Source of the DNA: Prunus persica
Taxonomy: Eukaryota; Streptophyta; Magnoliopsida; Rosales; Rosaceae
Reading direction: 5' to 3'
DNA: 64,000 bases
Assembly (NCBI RefSeq): GCF_000346465.2
Contig: NC_034013.1
Span: 17,791,624 to 17,855,623 of the forward strand
In this document: piece by piece, positions 1 to 11,173 of the stretch
Layout: the number at the start of each line of letters is the position of its first letter
Numbering within the stretch: the first letter of the stretch is position 1
Translations under genes and position numbers: made by a program
The notes under the pieces: model-generated
Databases searched by the model: none
Seen by the model: only the letters and a program-made list of their open reading frames with translations
What the model was told of the DNA's origin: nothing

Positions 1-2269
1 TTTCCACCGTGGCAAAGATTCCCGGCGCGCGCCAAATATCGTGCGGGGGCAAATATTTCTTTTCATTTTTTCTTCTTTTTAAATAATATTCAGTTTTATT
101 TTATATTTAGTTTATACTGAATTTTAAAATAGCCGCTTGATTGATATGTTTGAATATTTTGGCAGTAGAAAGGGCAGAATTACCGTTTCGACCTTGGAGG
201 AGCGTGGCGCGTAAACCCGCCAACGAAAGCGATATCCACGTGGAATTATGACACTTGTCATTTAGCACTCATAGCGATTACGAGACGTCGATTCAGAAAC
301 CCAATCCGTGCTAAAAGAGATTTTTTATTTTTTATTTTTAAATACAAAAGGGAAAGTTTTAGGTTCAATCATTATACACCACGTTGGCGATGCAATGCCT
401 GATATATATAATGGAAGTTAATGGCTGCTTGATCCATATATATCAATTCATCATTCATCACTTCTTTGAGGGTAATTACTTGTTGCGACTGTGAGGCGAT
501 CTCCATCCCATTTGGGGCTAAATTTAAATTTTTTCTCACTAAAAAGTAACTATTTGGATTTTATCCAAACTTAAATAGTTTTTTCTCCCAACTCTCCAGA
601 CTCAAATTTTAAGTCCGTAACTTTATTAAATTATTTAAGAATGATTTAAGTCTAATTTTATTTTTATAGATAACTTTTCTTCATTTAATCTTTTTAAATA
701 ACTTCATAATTTAATTTTTTAAACAATTTGACCTAAAAAAATTGAAATTTCACAATATAATATTTTTGGTAGATTATTTGAGAAATGAGTGGGTATTTAT
801 AGAGTTTGGGGTGAGTTTTGGGGTTAGATCTGATTTAGATTAAGTTAAAATATTATTTTAATAATTGAATTTAAATTTCAGCTGTTGAATCTTTTTTTTA
901 ACCATTAAAATATCTTAGATTTAATATATATCGTTAATATTAGAATTAAAAAAAATAAACAAATAAACAAATAACATCACTACAAGCCAACACTTGGCAA
1001 GGCAACATATTCAATAACCAACACATGGGCTATTGGCGAGCCCCAGCGATGAAAGCTTGCACATGGGTTGCTGACACAGCAGGTGGGCTCCATTAATTTT
1101 TTTTTAGGTCCGGGCAATACTTGGACTGCTATTTGAGTCCAAGTTTGGGTTTTTTCAAATTTTAGGCTCTTCATTTTCTTGAGTTGAGAGAGGTTTTGGG
1201 ATATTTTGGATTTAGCCTCATAGGTTGGAGATGGTATGATTACCAGCAAAAAACTTATATGATACATGAAAAAGTTATCCTATGTGTCATTGTGTTATTG
1301 ATTGAGATAGCAAAAAGTGTTGTCATTGGCCCACAACTAACAACATCAATATTGTCCCCAACTTAACCATATGTTTAGCATATGTGAGTTTTATACAAAA
1401 GATTTCGATATTATTATGAATGAAACCATTTATTATATAAGACTTTTTATTTTTGTGATTTGTGTATTCTTTAATAATGACCACTCAAAGCTAGTATGTG
1501 GCTACGCCACCAGTGACTACATAGAATTTCGAAGAAAATGTGGAAAACTTTGATTAACTTGAAATAAAAACAAACTATGAAGCTTCCCAACAACTGCAGA
1601 AATAGAAAAGACTGCAATAATCTTTTATGAGTAAACATTTTCATACAAGAGTATTGTTTGGAATATAAGAAAAACAAAAGGAATGCATAAACAAACAACA
1701 TGAAGAAAGCGCCGGAAAGCTTCATAGTTGCGTGAGGACAAATTTAGGAAATTTCGTTTCTCTAAAGAGGCATCAGTCGACTTTCTTTAATTTTTTTTAA
1801 TTTTTTTAGGACATTTCCTATCGAGAGGCATTACGGACCTATGTAGAGACCAGTGCGGGCAGCCCACGCTTAAATGTTTTCTTCAATCATGTAGGCTACA
1901 ATAAATAGAACATTTTAGCAATATTCTGCATGTTCAGCCCAATATTTTGCGTGAATAGCCCCCAGTTGTCTCACTATCAAGGCCCAAAATATCAGGCCAG
2001 TTTGTCTCCTATCCCACGTGTATTTTGTGTGATCATCATAATATAATAATATAGTTATAAAAATATATAATATTACTACATAAATAAATATTATAATATT
2101 ATATATAATATTTATAACCACACTTTCACCATCAAAATGGGTATGTCACTGTGCGCGGCTATACTATTTAAAAATAAAAAATAAAATTCAAGTATGGAGT
2201 ATAGGTGAAAAATATTGAGTAAAGCTGTAGGCCTCTACATTCATTCGTAGTTTGTAAAATACATAATGG
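1..2269. other. AT-rich intergenic DNA, no gene seen
   Basis: No open frame here looks like a real protein. The stretch is AT-rich with many short poly-A/T runs. Around 2030-2115 there is an almost pure A/T segment of alternating ATAATAT blocks that could fold on itself. A solitary CGGCTATACTATTT motif near 2155 matches half of the palindrome that dominates 2413-3240, so the repeat family extends thinly to here. Probably old transposon debris; I could not define termini. Confidence 0.6.
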
Positions 2270-2273
2270 GAAA

Positions 2274-2349
2274 ACATACGAATAAAATATGTACGTGTTT
2301 TATTTGGCAAAAACATACGAATAAAATATGCATGTGTTCTATTCGGCAA
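2274..2349. repeat. Two-copy tandem repeat of about 38 bp
   Basis: Two adjacent copies of a unit beginning AAACATACGAATAAAATATG and ending in GGCAAA lie side by side, differing by a few substitutions (for example TACGTG against CATGTG). The repeat lies just before the palindrome array. No coding or regulatory role is evident. Confidence 0.75.
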
Positions 2350-2412
2350 AATTTTGGAAAATTACAACTTAAATGTTCGGCCACTATTTTTTTTTTTTAA
2401 ATGAAAACACTG

Positions 2413-3240
2413 GGTATAGCCGCACGGCTGTACTATTTATATATATTAAAAAAAGAACCGCCTAGTGCCTAGGTGCCATGTATCAAAATATGTATAGCCG
2501 GTCGGCTATACTATTTATGAAGAAACATTATTAAAACCGAATATAGCCGCACGGCTGTACTATTTATATATATATTAAAAAAAGAACCGCCTAGTGCCTA
2601 GGTGCCATGTATCAAAATATGTATAGCCGGTCGGCTATACTATTTATGGAGAAACATTATTAAAACCGAGTATAGCCGAGTGGCTATACTATTTATGAAG
2701 CAAGATTATTAAAACCGAGTATAGCCGCACGGCTATACTATTTTTAAAAATATATAAAAACCAGGTCTGTCCGGGCGGCTATACTATTTATATATATTAA
2801 ACGAAGGACCCGGAGAGCGCCTAGGCGCCAAGTGTCAAAATACGTAAAGCCGGGCGGCTATACTCTTTTTAAAAACAAATTAGGGAAAAAGCGAGTATAG
2901 CCGCTCGGCTATACCATTTTTATTATAAAAAAAGGGAAAATTGAGCTCTTTATTAAAAAAAATAAAAATAAAAAACCCAATAAAGCTGCTTGGCTATACT
3001 ATTTTTTTTTAAATTTCAAAAATCAAGTATAGCCGATCGGCTATACTATTTAAAAAAAAAAAGAGGACCCGCCCAACGATGAGGTGTCTACGTGTCAAAA
3101 TCAATATAACCGCGCGGCGATACTAATTTTTAGAAACATTAATAAAATTGAGTATAGCAAGGTATAGCCGTGCAGCTATACTATATATATATAACCGGGT
3201 ATAACCTCTCAGCTATACTTTTTTTTAAAAAAAAAAAGAA
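2413..3240. repeat. Array of about 14 imperfect 20-bp palindromes (GTATAGCC...GGCTATAC)
   Basis: The dyad GTATAGCCGNNCGGCTATAC, usually followed by TATTT, recurs at roughly 40-80 bp intervals (near 2413, 2490, 2541, 2619, 2670, 2722, 2766, 2848, 2890, 2981, 3024, 3103, 3160 and 3198). The two arms change together in several copies, so the central bases vary while pairing is mostly kept. Between some dyads lies a second conserved block (CGCCTAG...GGTGCCA...GTGTCAAAAT), itself partly palindromic. The block 2415-2541 is repeated as 2542-2670 with only small changes; copies further right are more diverged. It resembles a locally amplified satellite or nested foldback repeat rather than any named family I know. 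Confidence 0.85.
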
Positions 3241-3726
3241 GGAAAAACGAGTATAATCGCGAGGAGATGGGTGATAATATATTAAACTCACGCACACTAT
3301 ATGGATTTTAAGACTTGAACCTAGGACCTTTCTTAGGAAATCACTTATTTCAAATTACTACACTAGTGGGTCATTTGCCTAATGATTTGAAAGAATCTTA
3401 CAATTTCTTTTCAAGTATTAATATTATTGTATTTTTGTTTTCTAGTTAGTAAGCTTTGTGTATAATATAGGTGTTATGTATTTTTATCTTAAAACAATAT
3501 TTAGGGCCGTGTTTATCACGTTAAACCTCATTGATCACGTTAAATTTACTACGACAATGATAATATTTGACAATTGGGATGCTCTTCAGATTTGGAGCAT
3601 AATAATATTCCTCCCAACTTGTTCGAAATTGCTTTTGTAAACATTTTTAATTGTCATTCTTAAAAACAGAAAACAATTAAACCAAAGAAGAAGAAAAATG
3701 TGAAAACACATGACAAGGCCGATATG

Positions 3727-3765
3727 GGCCTTTTTTGGGCCAAAAACTTGGGCCTTTTGGAAGCA
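3727..3765 (+). promoter_or_regulatory. Cluster of TGGGCC/GGGCCA (site II-like) elements
   Basis: Three copies of TGGGCC or TTGGGCC lie within 40 bp, about 350 bp before the likely first splice donor of the ALP1-like gene. TGGGCC/TGGGCY elements are typical of promoters of plant housekeeping and growth genes (TCP binding sites). Their position suggests that the promoter of the following gene lies here. The motif match is direct; the role is inferred. Confidence 0.5.
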
Positions 3766-5355
3766 TCATTGGGTTTTCTGAATACTTGTAAGAAAATTGG
3801 GTTTTAGCCCGCCGTCACCGTGTGAGTAAGAGAAAACTTCTCCTCCTCCTCCACAGTCCGTCTGGAGAGCTTGCATACTTATGACCTGCCAAGTACAAAT
3901 TTAGTGGAAAAGGAAAAAAAAGGGAAGAGAAAAGACTGCAAAGTACAAAAACGCTCACACAGAGAACGAACGTTACGTTTCTCAGTGGCTCAGGCCACTC
4001 CCCCAAATCCAAAAACCCAGCAATTCTGTTTTCCTACACATTTCTCTCGTTTTGCCCAAACCATCGGCGTCGTTTGCCTCCTAAGCTAGTGGAGCTTTAT
4101 TCTCTTCAGGTATGGGCTCAATTTTGATATGCTCATTTCATTTGCATTTTATTTAATGACGGTTATGATTTCGGTCATTGAACTTGAACTGCAAACTTTG
4201 AGTTTGAATTTGCTTTCGGTTAATTTCATTCCATTTGTAATTCGAGAGTTAAAGAATTCTTCTATTCCTACTCATGTCCATTTGAATTTGATGCTTTAGC
4301 TGTGGAGGTTTGTCTGCATGTATGGGTATATAATAAAATGGAAGAAGAATACTCAATTAGACTTAACAAAATAAATTAAGAAAACAAAAACAAAGTTATG
4401 GACTTGGCTAACAGAAATATGACTCACCCCCTTATTTGGGGTTTCTGTATCTGCAAGTTTGATAAAATTTTCGGGCAACTTTTGCAGTTTGCTGCATGTA
4501 TTTTTTGTTATTGTGGTTATTAGTTTAGAACTTTTTATTATGTCATTTTTGTGAAATTTGTCTAGTTGGTGTGGTCTTGGTTTGGCTATTACTTATACTT
4601 TAGCCTCCCCTCTTTCTTGGAGGCTGATCTTCTCGGGCTGTGGATGCTCAAGTAGTAACTTGAATGAAATATACTTTTCGTGTAGTATCATCTCTTAGCA
4701 GCTTATTCTCTGTGCGTGGATGCATGTGTGTGCTATTATGTAGGCACTTGCATATGCATTTAAGTATGTATCTGGTGGATGCCCCCATGTGTGTGGGCAT
4801 ATATGTATGAATGCTATTATTGCTGAACAAGCTAAATGGTAGTGTGGTTTTACCTTCTGATTGTCAATTTTTACTTAGACGTGAGGGATCTAATTACCTA
4901 AGGTGGAGCTTTACGATCATTACGAATGTAACAAAGAAAATGACCTTAAAAGTAGGGCAAGTGTTTAAAAATATTGATGCAAGTGATTCCCCATTTGTTA
5001 AAATGAAGGTTTACTTAGTTTTCCTGCTGGATTGATAGATTTTCCAATTTTAAGGTGATTCACCAAAAGTATCAATACTGCAGAATGCTTATGAGGAAAC
5101 AGGTTTCCTTTGAATTACGGGGTTTGGCAGACACTCTTTCTTGTTCATATATGAATTTTTCATTTAGAAATCATGTATTTCTTTTCATATAATGTTTTTG
5201 GGTAAGGGTTGTTATCAACCAATAATTTCCCATTGTTGTATTCTCTTCCAAATATAGAATTGGTTCCTTTGGCTCTGTCATTTATGTAAATTTGAATCCA
5301 CTATATGCTTGCTGATATTCAATGCATATATTGCTCTGTGAAGGTTAGTTTTGTA

Positions 5356-7156
5356 ATGGAGAGCACTGATGATGAGAAGGATGCAGTCTCCGGGAATTAT
5401 ATACCAAAGGAACTCACTCATGCTTTAGCATCTACTGGTGCGAAGTTTATCGATGAAGTCCTTAGCGGTCAAAATGAACGTTGTCTAGAAAATTTTCGCA
5501 TGGATAAGCATGTCTTCTACAAGTTGTGTGATATTTTGCAAGGAAAGGGCTTATTGCGCCACACAAATCGAATCAAGATTGAAGAGCAATTAGCCATGTT
5601 CATGTTCATAATTGGTCATAATCTACGGACTCGAGCTGTTCAAGAGTTATTCCGTTATTCAGGAGAAACCATCAGTCGTCATTTCAACAATGTGTTGAAC
5701 GCAATAAGGGCAATTTCATTAGATTTCTTCCAGCCTCCAGGATCTGATGTTCCTCCCGAAATTTCAGAAGATCCTAGATTCTATCCATATTTTAAGGTAA
5801 TCTCATGGTGACCAAGTCTGATTTGTATCTCCTTTCTATGTGATTCTCAATTTCTAAATTCTTATCCTATAGGATTGTGTGGGAGCGGTTGATGGTATAC
5901 ACATCCCAGTGATGGTAGGCGTAGATGAGCAAGGACCTTTCCGCAACAAGAATGGCTTACTTTCACAAAATGTTCTGGCTGCTTGCTCATTTGATCTCAA
6001 GTTCCATTATGTCTTGGCGGGTTGGGAAGGCTCTGCATCAGATTTGCAAGTTTTAAATTCTGCACTCACAAGACGAAACAAATTGCAGACCCCAGAAGGT
6101 ATTGATTCTTTTGTGCGTACCATTCCGTTAACATAAGCAGCATACTGGTGCGAGTGTGATGTCAATTTGGACATACTGTGCTTGCCTAACAAAAAATGGC
6201 AATTCATGTCATTCACTAAATATCTTGAATGTGTGATTTTCTTTTGGAAAAAGTTGTTTCACACTATGAAATTGCAATCAAGCCACAATATGAACTCTCT
6301 TAACACATTTATAACATTTTGGTGGACATCTTTGCCCAATATTCCTTTCAAATATGATTTTTCCAAAGAGCACGAGAAGCAATTCACAATATACTTTCTG
6401 AAACACAGAGAGCAGCTCTCTCTTGGCTAGCTCACATGATAATGGGGGTGGATATAGTTGCAGACTATATCGCTTTCCAGATTATAATTTACTTGTTACA
6501 CGAGTTCTAGAAGTAAATGCTGGATCCCACGTATGCAACACATGTGGGTCAACTTGTTTCAAAAAATGGAAACAATCTTATTCTTTCAAATTAACTAACT
6601 ACTGTGGAATCTTACTAGCAGTGTTGGGTACAAAATTTGTAACTATGCAGGGAGATACTACCTGGTGGACAACAAGTATGCAAATATGCCTGGCTTCATT
6701 GCTCCATATCCTGGTGTACCTTATCACTCGAAGGAGTTTCCTAGTGGTTTTCACCCTCAAGATGCGAAAGAGCTATTTAATCAACGACACTCGATGTTAC
6801 GAAATGCATCTGATCGCATTTTTGGGGCTTTAAAGGCACGCTTCCCTATCCTGATGGCAGCTCCTCCATACCCCTTACAAACACAAGTCAAGTTGGTTGT
6901 GGCAGCATGTGCCCTACACAATTACATGCGTAGGGAGAAACCAGATGACTGGATTTTTAAAATGTATGAGAAGGACACCATACTGCAAATGGAGGAATCA
7001 TTGCCCCCGCTAGAGGTGGAACCAATGATGCATTTTGAGGCCTCTGCTATGGACATTGCTTTTGGGACAGAAGAACTGGAGTTTACTTCGCAGTTGCGGG
7101 ACTCAATTGCGACTGAAATGTGGGATGACTATATCCATGATTTATCTCCCATGTAG
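5356..7156 (+). CDS. PIF/Harbinger transposase-derived nuclease, ALP1-like (HARBI1 family)
   Basis: Three coding exons join in frame: 5356-5796, 5873-6098 and 6651-7156, giving about 390 residues. The start chosen is ATG 5356 (MESTDDEK); an in-frame ATG at 5305 exists but lies in probable intron or 5'UTR. A 5'UTR exon probably ends at the donor CTTCAG|GTATGG (4109/4110). The N-terminal part is helical and DNA-binding-like; the C-terminal part is the DDE_Tnp_4 nuclease fold. Conserved blocks are GAVDGIHI (D154), GWEGSASDLQVL, YYLVD (D229) and RNASDRIFGALKARFPIL. The spacing from D229 to the third acidic position is 47 residues, as in DD47E Harbinger enzymes, but that position is Asp (D277), not Glu. 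No terminal inverted repeats were recognised around the gene, it has introns, and the frame is intact, so it looks like a domesticated host gene such as ALP1 (PRC2-associated in Arabidopsis). Which paralogue it is cannot be told here. Confidence 0.85.
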
Positions 7157-8877
7157 ATCAATTGACTGTGGTCATAGTTTGAAGCTAGGGTTGGCATTTT
7201 TTCCTGGTTCAACAACCTGACCAAAGATTTTGGTTTTGTTGGTGTACATTGGAGGTTTTGTTTATAGAAAAAGAAATATACTGGTAGATAACATATCTTC
7301 TTTTTTTCCTCACAAAAAGCAACCATTTGGAGGGGTTGCTGTTGCTGTATTTTCCACCTTACTCCTAACAGCTGAACAACAAAAGAATGATGGCGGCAAC
7401 TTTGAAGATAGCTTGCCTTGCATGTGTGGTAGGGAATACATTGTGACAGAGAAACAATTATTAAATTGGTCGATCTACAGTAGTTAATTGAATTGATTAA
7501 TGTGGCATTTCCAGGTTCCGTACATATATTCCATGACTAGAAGGATCCATGGAAAGAAAGCATAATGCTGCAGTGCAGGTGGCTATTGTCAGGGAACAAA
7601 TTATGACCATCATTGATCAGATCATGCACGCCTGTGAGGGGCCAGAGCCAGCGAGTTCATCACTGGTCGAGGCATATTGTGTTCTTCTCCTCCTCCTTTT
7701 CTTATTCTGGTTATTTGTATGCATCCATATTACACCATTAAGGCTTATACTCTGTTTAACATGATGAAATATAAGAGAATCTAACACGCGCGCACACACA
7801 CTTATTCACAAGGACCTTTCATTAATATTGATGAGTGGCATAATTAGTCTTTAATTAAAGGTTGATTACAACACTATCTTGATTCTCCCATCCCATGATC
7901 GTTTGTAGCAAGGCAACAGCATTAGAGAATGATAATCTGTTAGGACTTTTCATGTGATGCCAATGAGTGCCACTTGTGCATGGAACTTTTTCACATGAAT
8001 TGTTTGGCCTCAACTCAATATGGAGGACAGGAAGAGTCACAGTTCAATTATTAAATACCATTATCATCATCACACAATTTTTCTTTGGCTTGAAACGAAA
8101 CCATTTCACCACCACGCAATCACAATTCACAAAAGCTCTTTAATTGATTTTTTCCTTTGAGACTAAAGTAGTAATAAAACACCATATGGTCCCATATTCA
8201 TGAGGAGAACCATGACTCTTGTGGTCACCCATGTCGGCAGCTTTTCCAATTTGGGACAAAACCTGCCTGCAATGGGGCTTTCAAAGTCTTTCTCCTAGAT
8301 AAATTACGTCCCAGAGGAGAAAGTCGAACACAAGACCTCAATTGATCGCAGTGATTAATACTTTTAATCGCTTGAACTATATACTCATTGTCAACTCGTT
8401 CATGAGTCTTTAAAAGCAAAGAATTACAATAATCAAAATATCATAGGATGAAATGAGCACCAAGCCTGAAATGGATAAATGTAAAGAAGAGTGACTTTGA
8501 AATTTGAAGGACCAAACAGGGTGACTAGTGATAATATAGAAACCTGAGGGACTTATTTGATATTAACCAATTCTATAAAGCCTACGTTCCAGGAAGGAAA
8601 AAGAAATGTATTAGACTACAATTGAAGATGAAATTATGAAAAGGACAAAGCACCAAAGCCCAACATTAATGATTTGAAACACAATCCAACTTCAGTTAAA
8701 TTAAATCCCATCTATCACCATCTCTCATGGGTCTCATACTCTCATCACTCCACGCTTTAAATTGCACATAAACCTTCAAATTTCAAACGCACAGAAAATA
8801 CAACCAGAAGAAGATCAAAAACAGACCTCTCCAAAAATCCAAACCAACACACACAGAGAGAAACAGAGAGAGGAAAA
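7157..8877. other. Intergenic, no convincing gene
   Basis: This holds the 3'UTR of the ALP1-like gene and the promoter and 5'UTR of the next gene. A 71-residue open frame from 7549 begins plausibly but runs into a low-complexity leucine tract and has no family resemblance, so I do not call it. A short CACGCGCGCACACACAC tract lies near 7783. Nothing else recognisable. Confidence 0.6.
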
Positions 8878-9581
8878 ATGCTAGATCCAAGAAATGATCT
8901 GCTACCTCCACCCTCATCCCCCACCAACTCCTCCATTTCTTCTTCCGATCTCGACACCGAGGTACCCATTTCCCCATTTTTCATTTCATTCTGATTTTCT
9001 CTGATTTTATCCCTCACTAATTTTGTCTTCTTTTTTATATATTGTTGAATTTTTTGTGACAGTCTACAGGCTCATTCTTTCACGATCGAAGCACGACCTT
9101 AGGAACCCTAATGGGAGTGAGCTTTCCAGCCATCACGTTCAGAGCCCCGAGCCAACAGCGCCGAGACCCCCAAGCCAACAGCAACAACAACAACAACATG
9201 GCCAGTACTAGCGGAAGCGGCTCCAGGAAGACCAAGAAGCCCAAGAAGAAAAACGCCGCTGCTTCGTCAGCCGTGGGTGTGGTGGCGGAACGGCGGCGTA
9301 GGTGGTGGCGCCTCTGCCGAGACGACTGCACGAAGCCAGCTTCGCTCGGCGAGTTTCTTGAGGTGGAGAGGAGATTTGGAGACAATGCGTTTTATAACAC
9401 GGCTGCGGAGCTTGAAGGGGTCATGGTGGGGCAGCCCAGAAATGGACGGCTACTGTTTGCCGATGGGAGGGTGCTTCCACCGTCCAATGTTGATGACCGG
9501 ATTGCCACTTCATCCACGGCTGGAGTTCTCTCTAGATTCCCGGTTTCGATCACTGCCATCTGTAGTGGCGGTGTAGCATGA
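8878..9581 (+). CDS. Plant-specific protein of unknown function (At3g17950-like)
   Basis: Two exons, 8878-8961 and 9063-9581, join in phase 0 to give 200 residues. The N-terminus reads MLDPRNDLLPPPSSPTNSSI and continues SSSDLDTE/STGSFFHDRSTTLGTLMG; as I recall this segment is nearly invariant in the plant family that includes At3g17950. A basic, low-complexity middle follows (Asn run, KKTKKPKKKN, ERRRRWW) with possible nuclear-localisation character, then a conserved C-terminal part containing SLGEFLEVERRFGD, LFADGRVLPP and the extreme end SRFPVSITAICSGGVA. No transmembrane helix or catalytic motif is visible, and the function is unknown. The intron lies exactly between the two halves of the conserved N-terminal motif. 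Confidence in the gene is high; nothing supports a role. Confidence 0.88.
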
Positions 9582-9766
9582 ATTCTTCGCCCTTATTTTC
9601 TTTCTCTTTTTCGTTTGATATTTTTTGTCCTTTTTTTCTTCTTTTTTCACTGTTTAATGACAAACATTTATTTGTTATGCGGAAATGGTGGAAAGAAAAA
9701 AAAAATAGAAAGTAGAATTTTGGCCATTGGCGTTTGCTTTTTTTTTCCCCCCCTGTTATCCTAATA

Positions 9767-9794
9767 TTATCCATCCATCCATCCATCCATCCAT
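9767..9794. repeat. (CCAT)n microsatellite
   Basis: About seven CCAT units lie roughly 190 bp after the stop of the preceding gene, in or near its 3'UTR. Likely length-polymorphic. Confidence 0.9.
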
Positions 9795-10639
9795 GTCACA
9801 TTAAAGAAGCCAAGTCGCTTTCCGAAAACAATATTTTAAAACAAATCTTCGGATAAAAAAAAAGTTGTGGTTGGTTTACTTTGGAGAAAGTCACGTAATC
9901 AAACACACCTTAGGCTATAAAAAGCAAATAATTTTTTTGATTAGGTTGGCCTGTGGGACTCAACATCTCCTCCTCTATCAATTGAAGGTGGGCTAAGGTA
10001 AAGCCCAAGTCATGAAAAGGAGGGATTGATTTGATTGTTCATTGAGTGAAGGAAGGGTCATAAAAAAAACAAATATGTAAAAATCATGAGGTGTCTTCAT
10101 ATATATTTAAAGGGTAAGATTAATTTCTTTTTGGAATTCGGCTTGTCTAGCAGAGTGTAAGTGTACAATGAAAGAGTAAGAAAATCAGCTTCCATCAGTA
10201 TTTATTTCATTCTATTTCTATACATAAAATCTCTAAGCTATTTTCAGCAAATAATATCTTGCAAGTGAACATTATTCATATCAATGTCACCATCATCGAA
10301 TCTTGAACGAAACTAAACCTTTCTTTTTTTGTTGGTTGGTTGGTTGGTTTGCTGCTTGATTAGCTTTGGGCGTATAGACTGGAGGAGGGAGGGTAAGGGG
10401 TTCCATCACTTTCCATCTTAAAGAAGAAATGGATGGAGGAAGAAAAAGAAGTCAACTATTAGCATCTTTTTTCATAGAAGAAACAGCTAATAATCTTTGT
10501 ACATGTTGACTCAGTTGAGTTGATTTGTTGATCCAATTTAAGGCCAGGTCATGAATACTTAATTAATGACTTCTAAATTTAATCAAAGACAAATTAAATA
10601 ACACCAAAATTTCATTAAAAATGAAAATAGTAGAATTAA
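9795..10639. other. Intergenic region between convergent genes
   Basis: The upstream gene (+) and the PADRE gene (-) converge here, so the stretch holds their 3'UTRs. It is AT-rich with a GGTTGGTTGGTTGG run near 10332. I see no gene. Confidence 0.6.
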
Positions 10640-11173
10640 TTAATGTGTAGATGGAGTTTCAGCAATGGTCTCCAATGCAGGCTTCCATGATCTTTGCTTT
10701 GAGTACCTCTCCACTAATACTAACATTGGCTCTGAATGGCTTGAAGGACTAATAACATCACCAATATTTTTATCCAATCTCTTGGCTTCTGAAGGAAACA
10801 TGCAAAACTCTCCGAGGACGGGAAAAATCTTACTGAAACTGTTGAAACTTCTGTGCTTGAGTGCCTCTGAAGCCTTGTAAGTCAGAGAGCTGAGCTCTTC
10901 ATGTGTGAGCACAGAGTAAAGCAGATCCATGGGAAGAAGAAAATAGAACTGGCGCCTTTCGAGCTCTTCATCAGCTGTAAGGCCATGAACCCTGTTGCCC
11001 ACTTTGAGGCTGCTAGATTCACACACAAACTGCCCTGGATTCTCTAACATCAGCTCTGCTGCTTTCACTGCCCTTGTGTACACTTCCAATCTTCCATCCA
11101 AAAACAAAACCTTTACAACTCCACTGCTTGAGATGACCAATGAAGGAGCACAAGAAGCTGCTGCGTTCCCCAT
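10640..11173 (-). CDS. PADRE domain (DUF4228) protein
   Basis: A single exon of 177 residues read on the minus strand from ATG 11173 to the stop ending at 10640. A longer in-frame extension upstream to 11314 is low-complexity (PHPKRRRRRIRRR) and lies in the CT-rich 5'UTR. The chosen start gives MGNAAASC, a classic N-myristoylation signal (Gly2) with Cys for palmitoylation, as in many PADRE proteins. The fold core follows: VVKVLFLDGRLEVYTRAVKA, then a region ending FYFLLP and a helix MDLLYSVLTHEELSSL. PADRE proteins are plant-specific, often pathogen- or abiotic-stress-responsive, and have no known enzymatic activity. A TATA-like TTATATATA on the minus strand near 11335-11345 lies about 165 bp before the ATG and fits a promoter. 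Membrane association is inferred from the N-terminus only. Confidence 0.9.
   Translation of the reverse strand: MGNAAASCAPSLVISSSGVVKVLFLDGRLEVYTRAVKAAELMLENPGQFVCESSSLKVGNRVHGLTADEELERRQFYFLLPMDLLYSVLTHEELSSLTYKASEALKHRSFNSFSKIFPVLGEFCMFPSEAKRLDKNIGDVISPSSHSEPMLVLVERYSKQRSWKPALETIAETPSTH

Noticed and set aside
1..980. LTR or MITE in the first kilobase
   Set aside because: The text has transposon flavour, but no paired ends or target duplication could be found.
5305..5355. Upstream ATG of the ALP1-like gene
   Set aside because: The added 17 residues (Cys/hydrophobic) do not resemble the family and lie next to a possible splice acceptor. ATG 5356 starts the conserved acidic N-terminus.
6167..6833. 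Open frames within ALP1-like intron 2 and the shifted frame of exon 3
   Set aside because: They overlap the real exon in another frame or lie in the intron.
7549..7764. 71-codon open frame after the ALP1-like gene
   Set aside because: It ends in a Leu-rich run from a CT tract. No known family.
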